From: Shuttleworthella satelles DSM 14600 | GTDB taxonomy: Bacteria; Bacillota; Clostridia; Lachnospirales; Lachnospiraceae | Assembly (NCBI RefSeq): GCF_000160115.1 | Contig: NZ_GG665867.1 | Coordinates: forward strand, 230,493 to 294,492 | DNA length: 64,000 nt | Reading direction: 5' to 3' | Shown: piece after piece, positions 40,093 through 49,092 of the stretch | How positions within the stretch are numbered: the stretch's first letter is position 1 | Layout: each line of letters starts with the position of its first letter | Made by a program: the position numbers and the translations under genes | Notes under the pieces: generated by a model | Told to the model about the DNA's origin: nothing | Seen by the model: the letters and a program-made list of their open reading frames with translations, nothing else | The model's database searches: none

Positions 40093-40674
40093 TCAATCCG
40101 CCTGTTCCCAGACGTATTCCAGGTTCGCGGGATCCCTTTTGTCTGCCCGGCCCGGATTCGGGGAGTAGGCTCTCGACAGAGACAGGGAGACATCCGGGGT
40201 TTTCTTTGCCCTCAGATCCCGGGCGAGAGAGAAAAGAGCCAGTGCTGTCAATCCGCCTGCGGCCAGCCAGTATGCCAGAATAAGGCGGTTGCTTGTCCCG
40301 TAAATAGCAAGGACTCCGCTCATAAGGCTTCCCAGGGTCAGAGTCAGTACCGCGGCGTCCCAGATACTTCTGGTCAGGGAAGAAATCGCCCTTCCGACGC
40401 CATGGTCTCCTTTTTGCCTCAAGCCGGCCATTGTCCCCGCATCCGCGTCTTCTCCGGGATCAGCTCCGATTCGGCCTCTGCGATGACCCTTGATCCCGGA
40501 CCAGAGAATCAGGCTTGGAAGCAGACCTCCCAAAAGGGGAATCAGGAAGGCCAAATACATGGTCGGGGCATACACTCCATAGCTGAAACACTCGTAAATC
40601 AGTCCGAAGGCCAGGATAAATCCGGTCATAAGTCCATAGTTTCTGCTTCTTTTCTTAGCTTCCGATGTAGACAA
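40093..40674 (-). CDS. Small membrane protein of unknown function
   Basis: 193 residues beginning with TTG at 40674, which overlaps the glycosidase-like gene by 20 bases; an ATG at 40629 is an alternative. Four hydrophobic segments are visible (about 16-35, 40-60, 100-122, 128-150) with a charged cytosolic loop and tail. No family is recognised. Position at the end of an operon with a GT2-GtrA protein suggests a part in cell-surface glycan assembly. Confidence 0.6.
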   Translation of the reverse strand: MSTSEAKKRSRNYGLMTGFILAFGLIYECFSYGVYAPTMYLAFLIPLLGGLLPSLILWSGIKGHRRGRIGADPGEDADAGTMAGLRQKGDHGVGRAISSLTRSIWDAAVLTLTLGSLMSGVLAIYGTSNRLILAYWLAAGGLTALALFSLARDLRAKKTPDVSLSLSRAYSPNPGRADKRDPANLEYVWEQAD

Positions 40675-41755
40675 TGTCGCTCACACTCCTCTCACTCGTT
40701 CCGTGTCCCGTTGTTGTGGGATTGTTGATTACCTTACCCTGGAAGACCATGGTGGAGGATCCTCCGCCGTCCAGATTATAAGCTGTTGTGGCTCCCAGCG
40801 ATTTCATGAACTGGGCCAGTTGATAGAGGGATAGTCCCTGGCTCTCGCTGCTGCGCCCGTCGGAGACCACAAAGACATAGTGACCCTGTCCGACCTGGCC
40901 GATCGCGGTTCTCGGGTTGGAGGCCATGGCCTTGCCCACCTCGGAATTGGCCGTCACAGTGACTTTGCCGTCCTGAATCAGACCCGGTCCAAAGCTATAG
41001 ACCTGCCAGGCCCCCTGATCGACCAGCTCCTGCGCTGTCGCGTCGGAGGCATTAACCACCTTCATGGATCCATCCGTCCCAATGGCCAGAACCTGGTCGT
41101 CACTGTCAGCTGTCGACCGGTAGACAGTGCCGTTGCGGACCACATAGCCGGATTCCTGGGCCCCGTAGTAGTCGCCATTAATCGCGAGGATCGCTCCGAC
41201 GCTGTCAGCGATGCTGGATGTCTTGGCTGTCACGTTCTTTCCGTAGGTCCCCTGGGCGAAGGCGCTCTTGATGTATTCCGCTGAGCTGACCTGAACATCC
41301 GCCACATAGATATAGGTGCTGTTCTCATAGAAGCGGTATACCGTAATGGTCACATTGTCGTCCGAATAAGTCCCTACAACCGTCGCGTCAGCATACACTC
41401 CGCTTCCGCTGCTCCCCTCCGTCAAGGTCCCGGTCGTCTGACTGGAGCTGCTCTTTGAACTCCCTGAGGAGGATGAAGAGCTCCCGGAGCTGCCTGACGA
41501 TTTCAGACTGGCGAATTCCGAGCTGCTGAGAGAGCTCTGACTGGACGCGGCATAGGAACGGGCCAGGACAAAGGTATCCAGGAGGAAGTAGCTGCTGAAG
41601 GCGATCAAAAGGGCCGTCGAAGCGATACGAAATCTTCTTCCTGCCAGTCCCCGGCCCTTTCCGCCGTCTGATTTCTTCTGAGTCCCTGATCCGGGATTCT
41701 TACCTTCTCTGCCCTCCTGAAATTCATCCTCCATTTTTTTCTTCTCAGGCCACAT
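40655..41755 (-). CDS. Phosphodiester glycosidase (NAGPA-domain) surface protein
   Basis: 366 residues: a cytosolic start, a membrane helix (about 44-66), a Ser-rich spacer (about 70-115), then a NAGPA/DUF2233 domain with AILAINGDYYG, NPRTAIGQV, FVVSDGRS and NLDGGGSSTMV. In mammals the domain uncovers mannose-6-phosphate by removing GlcNAc; in bacteria it is linked to exopolysaccharide or teichoic-acid-like phosphodiesters. An AGGAGGTG site stands before 41755. The gene overlaps both neighbours and forms an operon with the GT2-GtrA protein. Confidence 0.85.
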   Translation of the reverse strand: MWPEKKKMEDEFQEGREGKNPGSGTQKKSDGGKGRGLAGRRFRIASTALLIAFSSYFLLDTFVLARSYAASSQSSLSSSEFASLKSSGSSGSSSSSSGSSKSSSSQTTGTLTEGSSGSGVYADATVVGTYSDDNVTITVYRFYENSTYIYVADVQVSSAEYIKSAFAQGTYGKNVTAKTSSIADSVGAILAINGDYYGAQESGYVVRNGTVYRSTADSDDQVLAIGTDGSMKVVNASDATAQELVDQGAWQVYSFGPGLIQDGKVTVTANSEVGKAMASNPRTAIGQVGQGHYVFVVSDGRSSESQGLSLYQLAQFMKSLGATTAYNLDGGGSSTMVFQGKVINNPTTTGHGTSERSVSDIVYIGS

Positions 41756-42881
41756 AGGGCACCTCCTTTCTCACAAATACAAAGTTCTTCTGGACCAGAT
41801 AGCTGAGGATAAAGATGGTCGGTTCCGCGATCAGCTTGGCGGTCAGTGCCCCCAGCCCAAGCGCGGTCAGCCCATAGACCAGACATGTGTCAGCGCAAAG
41901 CACCAGGACAGCCGTCAACGCATAGCGGCTGAGACTTCTTCCCAGCCTGCCCCGATGATGGAAAACGAGCTTCCGGTTCAGACTGTAATTGAAGGCCGCG
42001 CTGATCAGACGGGCCAGGACGTTAGCCCCGACGACAGGAATCATCAATGTCATCAGGGCATAGAGCAGATAGTCCAGTCCAAAGGACGCGAGAGAAACTC
42101 CGGCAAAGGAGATGATCTGCTCGAAAATCACCCTGTAGATGCGAATGGAGTCCCTCACCGCGTGGAAGTGACTGCCGGCATTATTGTTCTCATAGATTGT
42201 CTCGATCGGGATCTCATAAATGGGGATCCGATCTCCGGCAAATTCTAAGAGCATGCGCATCTCGTACTCATACCGCTCTCCGCCGATCTTGCACATTTTC
42301 GGAATGTAGGCCGTACAGAAGGCCCGCAGTCCTGTCTGCGTGTCCGAGACCTTCTGCCCCGTCACCAGAGCAAAGACCTGACAGGTCAACCGGTTTCCCA
42401 GCTTACTGCGCAGTGGGATTTCCCCGGAAAAATGTCGGCTCCCCAGATAGAGTCCGTTGGCCCCATACAGGCAGCGGTGAGCCAGATGCAGAGCATCGTC
42501 CGGTCTGTGCTGTCCATCCGCGTCCATTAAGACCACAACGCCGGGCTTCTCAACCAGCCGTCTCAAATAGGCAAGACCTGTGCGAAGAGCAGCTCCCTTT
42601 CCTCGATTCTGCGGATGCCGAAGGAGCATCAGGCGAAATCCCGTCTTTGTCCTGTTCTCACCCGTCTCAGGCATAGAATCGGAGTCCGGTCCAGCCTGGC
42701 CGGCCAGTTCCTCAAGACGGCGAAAGACTGCCTGGGCTTCCGGCCTCCTGCTTCCGTCATCCACAACAAGCACATGCAGATTTGCCTCCAAAGAGCCGCT
42801 TCTGCCCCGCAGCTCCTCCACAAGTTCCAAGAGCCTATCGTCCGGCTCATAGGCCGGGATCAAGATGAAATAGTCATCCAT
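41745..42881 (-). CDS. GT2 glycosyltransferase fused to a GtrA-type membrane domain
   Basis: 378 residues. The N-terminal 235 residues are a DPM/UgtP-like GT2 (FILIPAYEPDDRLLELVEEL, VVDDGSR, LMDADGQHRPDD with the DxD metal site, DTQTGLRAF). The rest is a four-helix GtrA domain (FNYSLNRKLVFHHRG, LIAEPTIFILSYLVQKNFVF). Such proteins make a polyprenyl-phosphate sugar and flip it for decoration of surface polymers. AGGAGG precedes 42881. The next gene encodes a phosphodiester glycosidase, consistent with a glycan-modification operon. Confidence 0.9.
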   Translation of the reverse strand: MDDYFILIPAYEPDDRLLELVEELRGRSGSLEANLHVLVVDDGSRRPEAQAVFRRLEELAGQAGPDSDSMPETGENRTKTGFRLMLLRHPQNRGKGAALRTGLAYLRRLVEKPGVVVLMDADGQHRPDDALHLAHRCLYGANGLYLGSRHFSGEIPLRSKLGNRLTCQVFALVTGQKVSDTQTGLRAFCTAYIPKMCKIGGERYEYEMRMLLEFAGDRIPIYEIPIETIYENNNAGSHFHAVRDSIRIYRVIFEQIISFAGVSLASFGLDYLLYALMTLMIPVVGANVLARLISAAFNYSLNRKLVFHHRGRLGRSLSRYALTAVLVLCADTCLVYGLTALGLGALTAKLIAEPTIFILSYLVQKNFVFVRKEVPYVA

Positions 42882-43046
42882 AGCGTCCTCCTTTCCAAGT
42901 CTCGCCCTCTTCCCGCGCTCCGGAGTCAGTATGATATGAGCTGGTCGCTCCTCATATTTCTTCATCCGTCATCGCGCGATCCGAATTGACTTGTACATAG
43001 ACTAGACGCCCGCCCTTAAATGAACCTTAAAGCGAATACTCCCTGG

Positions 43047-43087
43047 CCAAAAAATAGAGCGCTTAAGTCAAACGACTCAAACGCTCT
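43047..43087 (-). terminator. Terminator downstream of the GH3 gene
   Basis: AGAGCG (43056-43061) pairs with CGCTCT (43082-43087), with an inner AGTC/GACT arm, and a T6 tract follows on the minus strand. Confidence 0.65.
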
Positions 43088-43140
43088 TTCTGATCACAAC
43101 TAAATTCTCTTTTTGCGACTTTACATATTTACATACTCTC

Positions 43141-43234
43141 TTATCTTGCCTGTCTTCTCTTCTTCGCAACCAGACCGCCTGTAAGCACTGCCGCGAGAAG
43201 GAGAAGGGGGCTATAGACGGGAAGTCTGCCCAGA
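43141..43234 (-). pseudogene. Out-of-frame surface-anchor-like tail after the GH3 gene
   Basis: In the +1 frame relative to the GH3 stop, the minus strand reads LGRLPVYSPLLLLAAVLTGG then LVAKKRRQAR and a TAA at 43143-43141. A short polar lead, one hydrophobic helix and a basic end are the layout of a C-terminal cell-wall sorting signal or membrane anchor, but there is no exact LPxTG or NPxTN. It is either a frameshifted end of the GH3 gene or the scar of another surface protein. Confidence 0.45.
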
Positions 43235-45853
43235 TTACATCGGCCGGTCCATACGCAGAATCAGCTTCAGCATATTGCCCGCGGCTCTCTGCAGTTCCGC
43301 CAGCGTCAAAGGATAGGGAACTTCCCCCTCCTTCTTTCCAAGGGCATTCAAAATATCGTCGACATCCTCCTGACTGCCAGGCATGGTCAGGTCATTTCCA
43401 GCCTTGACACAGCCTGACGCATAGGAATCGCCATACTTTCTCTCGCTGGAATTACCGCTGGGATCCAACTGCCCCATACTGCCTGTCGTCCCCCAGTCCG
43501 TCATGATGATTCCGTCAAATCCCCACTCATCTCGAGCAATGGCCGTCAGAAGATCGTAGCTGTTCGCCGTATGCTCCCCATTGATCAGGTTATAGGAGGT
43601 CATAATCGAACAGGGGTGTGCAGTCTCGACCGCAATTTGAAAGCCCCTGAGGTAGATCTCGCGAGCAGCCCTCTCACTGACATGAGAGTTGACATGATTT
43701 CGATTATCCTCCTGATTGTTAAAGGCAAAATGCTTGATCGTCGTACCTGCGCTCTTATGTCTCTGCACGCCCAGGGTATCGGCCGCAGCGCATTTCCCGG
43801 TGATCAGCGGGTCCTCTGAATAATATTCGAAATTTCGACCGCAGAGGGGAGAGCGATGAATATTCATGCCGGGAGCAAGCCAGAGGTCGACGCCCAGCTC
43901 CTCCATCTCCTCACCCACAATATCGCCTGCCTCTTCAATCAGATGCAGATCCCAGGTCTGTGCCAGGAGCGTCGCGATGGGAATCGCCGTCGTGTATTGA
44001 TAGTAGTCTATCGCGTCAGCGGGTATCTCTGGCTTGGGAGCCAGAGTCTCCAGAAACTCAAAGCCTGGGATTGCCATACCGGAGGTCAGGACATTCCCCT
44101 TCGTATCTGCCTTGAAGCTGCTGGACAGGCGAAGTCCTGCCGGCCCATCCGCAGTCACCAGATTGCGGACTCCGCAATCATCAATCAGAAGAGATGTCGT
44201 ATCCCCGGCCGCGCCGGCAACCGCAGTCGATGATGCGCCGATCTGAGGACCTGAGGCGCCAAACTGTCCTCGCTGACTTCCGACGCAAAGGGCGGCCAAT
44301 TCCTCCGGACGCAGCTGCCCGAGGAAATCCTCCAGACAAATCTGCCCCTCTCTCACCTGTTTTAAAGTCAACCGCTCTGTCCGGGCTGCGCGCAGGGGAA
44401 TCTCCTTCGGTGGTTTGGAATAAGTCACCCTGCGGCTGGCTATCTCCTCTGCCATAAGCTCCAGAACCAGGGCATTGGCAATCTCAGCCTCCTCATCAGG
44501 ATAGGAATAGGGCCTGACACCTGTTCTGGACAGCTCCTGCATTCGGCAATCCAGAGGCAGGCGATTGGACAGCTGTTCCGTAACTACTTCCCGACCCAGG
44601 TGAATTCTTGCGACAACCCGGCTGTCTCTGGAGTGCTGACCAAGGCGGATCAGATAATCCCCGGGCTCCAGGATCCAGGCGGCCTTCTCCTCATCATAAG
44701 AGGCCAGCGATCTGGTTGGGATCTCGATAGACAGATCCTGATAAGCGCCTGGCTCTAAAAGAGCGGATTTGGCATAGCCCTTCAACTCCTGGTAGGGCTT
44801 CTCCAGCCTTCCGGCAGGCGCGGAAACATAGACCTGCGCCAGGCCCCTGCCCGCATAGCGATCTCCCGCATTGATTATTCTTACCTGCAGGCGAATGCTA
44901 TCTCCATCAAGCTCGATGTCATTTGCCTCCAGCCGGAACTTTGTATAGGACTTACCATAGCCAAAGGGATATTGCGGGGTCACATTAAAACTGTCATAGT
45001 ACCGATAACCCACGTAAATTCCCTCGGTGTAGTACTCATCATCCAGATCTCCATTCCGATAGCTGAAGCTGTCCGCAATCGGCGTATCTTCATAATTGAC
45101 CGGCCAGCTTGTGGTCAGATGACCAGAGGGTGTTTCCTTGCCGGTCAGGACATCGGCCAGAGCATACCCCCCATAGTTGCCGGCCTGGGACATAAGGAGA
45201 ACCGCATCTATCCCCGGAATAGACTTGATTTCCTTCATATCAATGACACCGCCTACATTAAGAACCAATATCAGATTCTCATATGCGACGGCCAGCTTCT
45301 TCAGGGCCTCAACCTCCTCTTCGAAGAGATAATATTGTCCCGGATCAAGCCGGCGATCCGCTCCCTCTCCTGAATTCCTTGAGAGGACAAATATGGCCGT
45401 ATCTGTCAAATCCGTCTTGATATCGTCATCCTCAACAGACACAATTGCCGGCTCAATAAAAGGATTCGTGAAAATATCCATAATTGCGCTCTGACCATTC
45501 CCGCGCAGATTGGCAATGATTTTCTCCTGATACTGGCGCAGCGCACCTGCCACATTCTGACAGTCGCGATCAATCCACTCCTTCGTGACAACCTGATAAC
45601 CGGCATCCTCCAGTCCCATCTCAACGTTGACGATCTCACGGCTGTTGACATCGCCGGATCCGGTTCCTCCCTTAATCGTGCGCCGCGCTCCATTGCCATA
45701 GAGAGCGATATTCCCAGATGCCTCCCGCAGAGGAAGGGTACCGTTATTCTCCAGGAGCACCATTCCCTGGCTTGCAATTCGCCTGGAACGTTCTCCGTTG
45801 CGTCTCTCCCTCTCAGAGACCTCTGGACTTCTGCTTGCGTAAAGTTTCGCCAC
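43235..45853 (-). CDS. GH3 family glycoside hydrolase, circularly permuted (beta-glucosidase-like)
   Basis: 872 residues with domains in swapped order. First comes the alpha-beta sandwich (ASQGMVLLENNGTLPL, SRNSGEGAD with the likely acid/base Glu), then a fibronectin-like domain (FPFGYGKSYTKF-type sequence near 300-420), and last the TIM-like barrel with KHFAFNNQE and the nucleophile Asp in IIMTDWGTT. This permuted arrangement is known from Ruminococcus and Butyrivibrio beta-glucosidases. It has no signal peptide, so it probably acts on imported oligosaccharides. The start is GTG at 45853 with GAGGTG. The reading frame stops just before an anchor-like sequence in another frame. Confidence 0.88.
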   Translation of the reverse strand: MAKLYASRSPEVSERERRNGERSRRIASQGMVLLENNGTLPLREASGNIALYGNGARRTIKGGTGSGDVNSREIVNVEMGLEDAGYQVVTKEWIDRDCQNVAGALRQYQEKIIANLRGNGQSAIMDIFTNPFIEPAIVSVEDDDIKTDLTDTAIFVLSRNSGEGADRRLDPGQYYLFEEEVEALKKLAVAYENLILVLNVGGVIDMKEIKSIPGIDAVLLMSQAGNYGGYALADVLTGKETPSGHLTTSWPVNYEDTPIADSFSYRNGDLDDEYYTEGIYVGYRYYDSFNVTPQYPFGYGKSYTKFRLEANDIELDGDSIRLQVRIINAGDRYAGRGLAQVYVSAPAGRLEKPYQELKGYAKSALLEPGAYQDLSIEIPTRSLASYDEEKAAWILEPGDYLIRLGQHSRDSRVVARIHLGREVVTEQLSNRLPLDCRMQELSRTGVRPYSYPDEEAEIANALVLELMAEEIASRRVTYSKPPKEIPLRAARTERLTLKQVREGQICLEDFLGQLRPEELAALCVGSQRGQFGASGPQIGASSTAVAGAAGDTTSLLIDDCGVRNLVTADGPAGLRLSSSFKADTKGNVLTSGMAIPGFEFLETLAPKPEIPADAIDYYQYTTAIPIATLLAQTWDLHLIEEAGDIVGEEMEELGVDLWLAPGMNIHRSPLCGRNFEYYSEDPLITGKCAAADTLGVQRHKSAGTTIKHFAFNNQEDNRNHVNSHVSERAAREIYLRGFQIAVETAHPCSIMTSYNLINGEHTANSYDLLTAIARDEWGFDGIIMTDWGTTGSMGQLDPSGNSSERKYGDSYASGCVKAGNDLTMPGSQEDVDDILNALGKKEGEVPYPLTLAELQRAAGNMLKLILRMDRPM

Positions 45854-46097
45854 TCTTCACCTCATTTCTAATCTGCCTCATTGTTCCGATATGATTTCCT
45901 ATATGATATAAAATTTCCTCCATAAAAACTTCAGTTTTCATAAACGATGAAATGATCTCTCACAGATATTGCTTTGATATGAATAAGAGTAACACAGAGT
46001 CCTGTAAATTTACCTGTAAACTTTGGGAACTGACCCTCAAATCGTTTGAAATACAAGGATATTTGCAGGAAAACAGATACTTCTTTGGGCTTGTTTT

Positions 46098-47459
46098 TCA
46101 TGAGGAGGGGAAAGTCAATGTTGCTCTGCACCCGTGTGGGAAAACAGATACAATCGCAAAATCTCCTTGATGGGCTTCGGCGATCTGTTGGACAATCAGC
46201 AGCCCAAGTCCATGCCTCAAATCAAGTCGTTCATCTGTGCTTTTCATATAATGAGGCTTTTCTTCCATCTCCTGCAGTTTTTCCGCAGACATTCCTATTC
46301 CGTTATCTGTAACCGCCAGGATAAGTTTATTGTTGGATATTGCAAGAGAAAGGCAGATTTCACAGCCCTGCGGATTGTATTTCATGCTGTTCTGAACAAG
46401 GTTGTTCACAGCTCGTAAAATCAATCTGGTATCACATTTTAATACCGTATTTTCGGAATCAGGAGTAATCTCAATTCTAATATGATAGCTGTCGGCAACT
46501 CCTGTATTCAACAAGTCAGCTACATAGGAGCGCAGTAATTTGGATAAGCGAATTTCTTCTTTATGAAGCGGTTGCATTTCATATTCCAACTGCGATACTA
46601 AATTCAAATCCCTTACCAGCTCTTTGATCTTTACGCTTTGTTTCCGTACGATTTCTGCCTGTTCCCGAATGGTCCTGCTGGCAGTTTCATTTTCTGCAAT
46701 GCGGCCCGCATACCCCATAATCATGGAGAGAGGTGTGCGGATGTCGTGAGAAATACCGCTGATCCAGTTTGCGCGTGCCTCATTTTGTCTGTTCAAAATA
46801 GAAGAAGCCTTGGTCACGCTACTGGCAATTTCCGATAGTTCGCCGCTGATGTGAAGGGAAACTGTTTTTCCGTCCGCTAGAGTTTCTATAGCAGACACAA
46901 TCGGTTCGGTGCTGCGAATGATTTTACGTTTAGAAAAATAATAGGCCAAAAAGAGACATAGAACATCCAATGCAAACATTCCCAAGGCAAAGACAGGGAA
47001 TCGCCTGAGTATAGCAATAGAATAATAATTGCTGGTAAGTTTTGTATAACTGTCTTTTGGATACCCCAATATCAGCAGCCCGTCATCGGTGTTCCAGACA
47101 AAAACCGGGTAATCCTCAATATATCCTTTTGAAAACAGTGCAACATCTTGGATGGTATAGCTTTTCGGTACTTCATCGGGCAGATCAATCGACCAATAAC
47201 ATTTTCCATCTGCGTTTAGATAAAGCGCCCAAATATGATTCTGCCGGAGCTTTTGCAGCGCATTTTCCGACACTTGTTCCGGCGTGGCGGCAGCAGCAGT
47301 CATTTTCAACATGGATTGCGGCGATGAATCTCCATAATCCTCGGTCACCATCTTTTGAAATGTCAAAGTGAATATTACTGCGTTAAGCAACAGCAATATC
47401 AAGATAAAGGCGGCAAAAGATATGAGGTGTTTCGATATATAATTTGCAAATGATCTCAT
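46098..47459 (-). CDS. Sensor histidine kinase (LanK/CprK-like)
   Basis: 453 residues: membrane helix at about 11-32, an extracellular sensor of around 125 residues, a second helix at about 153-173, a linker, HisKA (ISGISHDIRTPLSMIMGYAG) and HATPase (NNLVQNSMKYN, DNGIGM, GLGLLIV). It starts 2 bases after the response-regulator stop. Gene order with a divergent LanFEG-type transporter matches the clostridial CprRK and lantibiotic-sensing systems, so the likely signal is an antimicrobial peptide. The gene is AT-richer than the first 45 kb. Confidence 0.88.
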   Translation of the reverse strand: MRSFANYISKHLISFAAFILILLLLNAVIFTLTFQKMVTEDYGDSSPQSMLKMTAAAATPEQVSENALQKLRQNHIWALYLNADGKCYWSIDLPDEVPKSYTIQDVALFSKGYIEDYPVFVWNTDDGLLILGYPKDSYTKLTSNYYSIAILRRFPVFALGMFALDVLCLFLAYYFSKRKIIRSTEPIVSAIETLADGKTVSLHISGELSEIASSVTKASSILNRQNEARANWISGISHDIRTPLSMIMGYAGRIAENETASRTIREQAEIVRKQSVKIKELVRDLNLVSQLEYEMQPLHKEEIRLSKLLRSYVADLLNTGVADSYHIRIEITPDSENTVLKCDTRLILRAVNNLVQNSMKYNPQGCEICLSLAISNNKLILAVTDNGIGMSAEKLQEMEEKPHYMKSTDERLDLRHGLGLLIVQQIAEAHQGDFAIVSVFPHGCRATLTFPSS

Positions 47460-47463
47460 AACA

Positions 47464-48165
47464 TCACTTTCTTGCTGTCAATTTGTAACCCAACCCTTTA
47501 ATCGTTATCAGGGACACAGGCTTTGACGGGTCGGTTTCGATCTTTTCCCGGACGCGCCGGATATGAGCATTAAGGCTGTTTTCATAGCCAAAGGGATTAT
47601 CTCCCCATAGCGCTTCACAAAGCGCATCCACGGTAACAATCTTTCCTTCATTGTGGGCAAGTGTTTCGAGTAAGGTGTGTTCTTTGGCAGTTAAGGAAAT
47701 AATTTCGCTGCCCTTATGAACTTCGGCCCGGCTAAAATCAATCGTACATCCATCTAAAACAAGCAGCGGCGCATCCTCTTTATAGGCGCGACGCAGTACC
47801 GCATAGATACGCAGCAATAATTCCTGCGGCAAAAAAGGCTTTGAAATATAATCATCTGCACCAAGACCCAAGCCCGATAATTTATCTGTTGCCTCGTCTT
47901 TTGCTGTCAGGAAAATGATCGGTACATTACTAATCGTACGAAGCTGCTGCATCAAAGAAAAGCCGTCTCCATCCGGCAGCATGACATCCAGAACAATGAA
48001 ATCAGGATTTTCTTTTTTTGCGATTAAAATAGCCTCTTTGACAGACGCAGCCGTAAAAATAGTTTCAAATCCTGCATCTTTCAATATATCTGTTAGCATC
48101 TTCAATAACTCCTGTTCATCATCTACCAACAGGAGCCTCTTAGTGTGCAAAAAGGAATTGTCCAT
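47464..48165 (-). CDS. OmpR-family response regulator (LanR/CprR-like)
   Basis: 233 residues with a receiver domain (LLLVDDEQEL; phospho-Asp in FIVLDVMLPDGDG; FLTAKDEATD; ISKPFLPQELL) and a winged-helix domain ending GLGYKLTARK. GGAGAAAA stands before the ATG. It lies head-to-head with the ABC operon, and paired 11-bp-spaced repeats in between are its likely binding site. Confidence 0.9.
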   Translation of the reverse strand: MDNSFLHTKRLLLVDDEQELLKMLTDILKDAGFETIFTAASVKEAILIAKKENPDFIVLDVMLPDGDGFSLMQQLRTISNVPIIFLTAKDEATDKLSGLGLGADDYISKPFLPQELLLRIYAVLRRAYKEDAPLLVLDGCTIDFSRAEVHKGSEIISLTAKEHTLLETLAHNEGKIVTVDALCEALWGDNPFGYENSLNAHIRRVREKIETDPSKPVSLITIKGLGYKLTARK

Positions 48166-48235
48166 AGCGTTTTCTCCAATCTGATTCCCTGATTTTCATT
48201 ATATCATCGGCGTATATTCTGCGGTCTCATCCCTT

Positions 48236-48258
48236 AAAAAGTAAGGTAAAAGTAAGGA
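48236..48258 (+). promoter_or_regulatory. Direct repeats, probable response-regulator box
   Basis: AGTAAGG occurs at 48240-48246 and again at 48251-48257, exactly one helical turn (11 bp) apart and embedded in AAAAGTAAGG-type units. The position is 70-90 bases before the transporter start, where an OmpR-type activator would bind. Confidence 0.6.
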
Positions 48259-48327
48259 CGGGAGAATGTAGATGTCAGGTTGCAGTTATACCATAAAACC
48301 ATAAAAGCATCGAAAGGAGATATTTCT

Positions 48328-49092
48328 ATGGACTATATCATGACAACGGAACAGTTGACAAAGAAGTATAAGAATTTTACTTCGGTCAACAATGTTTCAC
48401 TCCATATTCGCAAGGGCAGTATTTATGGTTTCCTTGGTCCCAATGGCGCGGGAAAATCCACAACTATGAAAATGCTGCTGGGCCTGACGGCACCGACAAA
48501 GGGCAACTTTACCATTGATAATAAGCAGTTTCCGGCTGATCGGATTAGCATTCTCAAAGAAATCGGTTCTTTCATTGAAGCGCCGTCCTTCTATGCAAAT
48601 CTGACCGGTCGGGAAAATCTCGATATTATTCGCCGCATTTTAGACTTGTCGAAAACCGATGTGGAGGATGCCCTGGACCTGGTAGGGTTGACCGAATTCG
48701 GTGACCGGCTGGCCAAAAAATATTCACTTGGTATGAAACAGCGTTTGGGTCTTGCCGGAGCACTTCTGGGGCGCCCGCCAATCCTGATTCTGGATGAACC
48801 CACCAACGGTCTTGATCCGTCCGGTATTCACGAAATCCGCAATCTGGTAAAATCCTTGCCCAGTCTTTATAACTGTACGGTGCTGATCTCGTCCCATATG
48901 TTGTCTGAAATCGAATTAATTGCGGATGATATTGGTATTCTAAACCACGGACGACTTTTGTTTGAGGGAAGTATGAATGATCTGCGTCAATATGCCCTGC
49001 AATCCGGTTTCACTGCGGACAATTTGGAAGATGTTTTCCTTTCTATCGTTGAAAAGGACAATACAGAGAGAAAACGGAGGGCTAGATTATGA
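48328..49092 (+). CDS. Antimicrobial-peptide ABC transporter, ATPase (LanF/BcrA type)
   Basis: 254 residues. Walker A GPNGAGKST, a Q-loop, signature YSLGMKQRLGLA (LanF/Bcr variant of LSGGQ), Walker B ILILDEPTNGLD, and SSHMLSEIELIADD. The group removes bacitracin- or lantibiotic-type peptides from the membrane. AAAGGAG lies 8 bases before 48328. The stop overlaps the first permease start (ATGA). Confidence 0.92.
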   Translation: MDYIMTTEQLTKKYKNFTSVNNVSLHIRKGSIYGFLGPNGAGKSTTMKMLLGLTAPTKGNFTIDNKQFPADRISILKEIGSFIEAPSFYANLTGRENLDIIRRILDLSKTDVEDALDLVGLTEFGDRLAKKYSLGMKQRLGLAGALLGRPPILILDEPTNGLDPSGIHEIRNLVKSLPSLYNCTVLISSHMLSEIELIADDIGILNHGRLLFEGSMNDLRQYALQSGFTADNLEDVFLSIVEKDNTERKRRARL

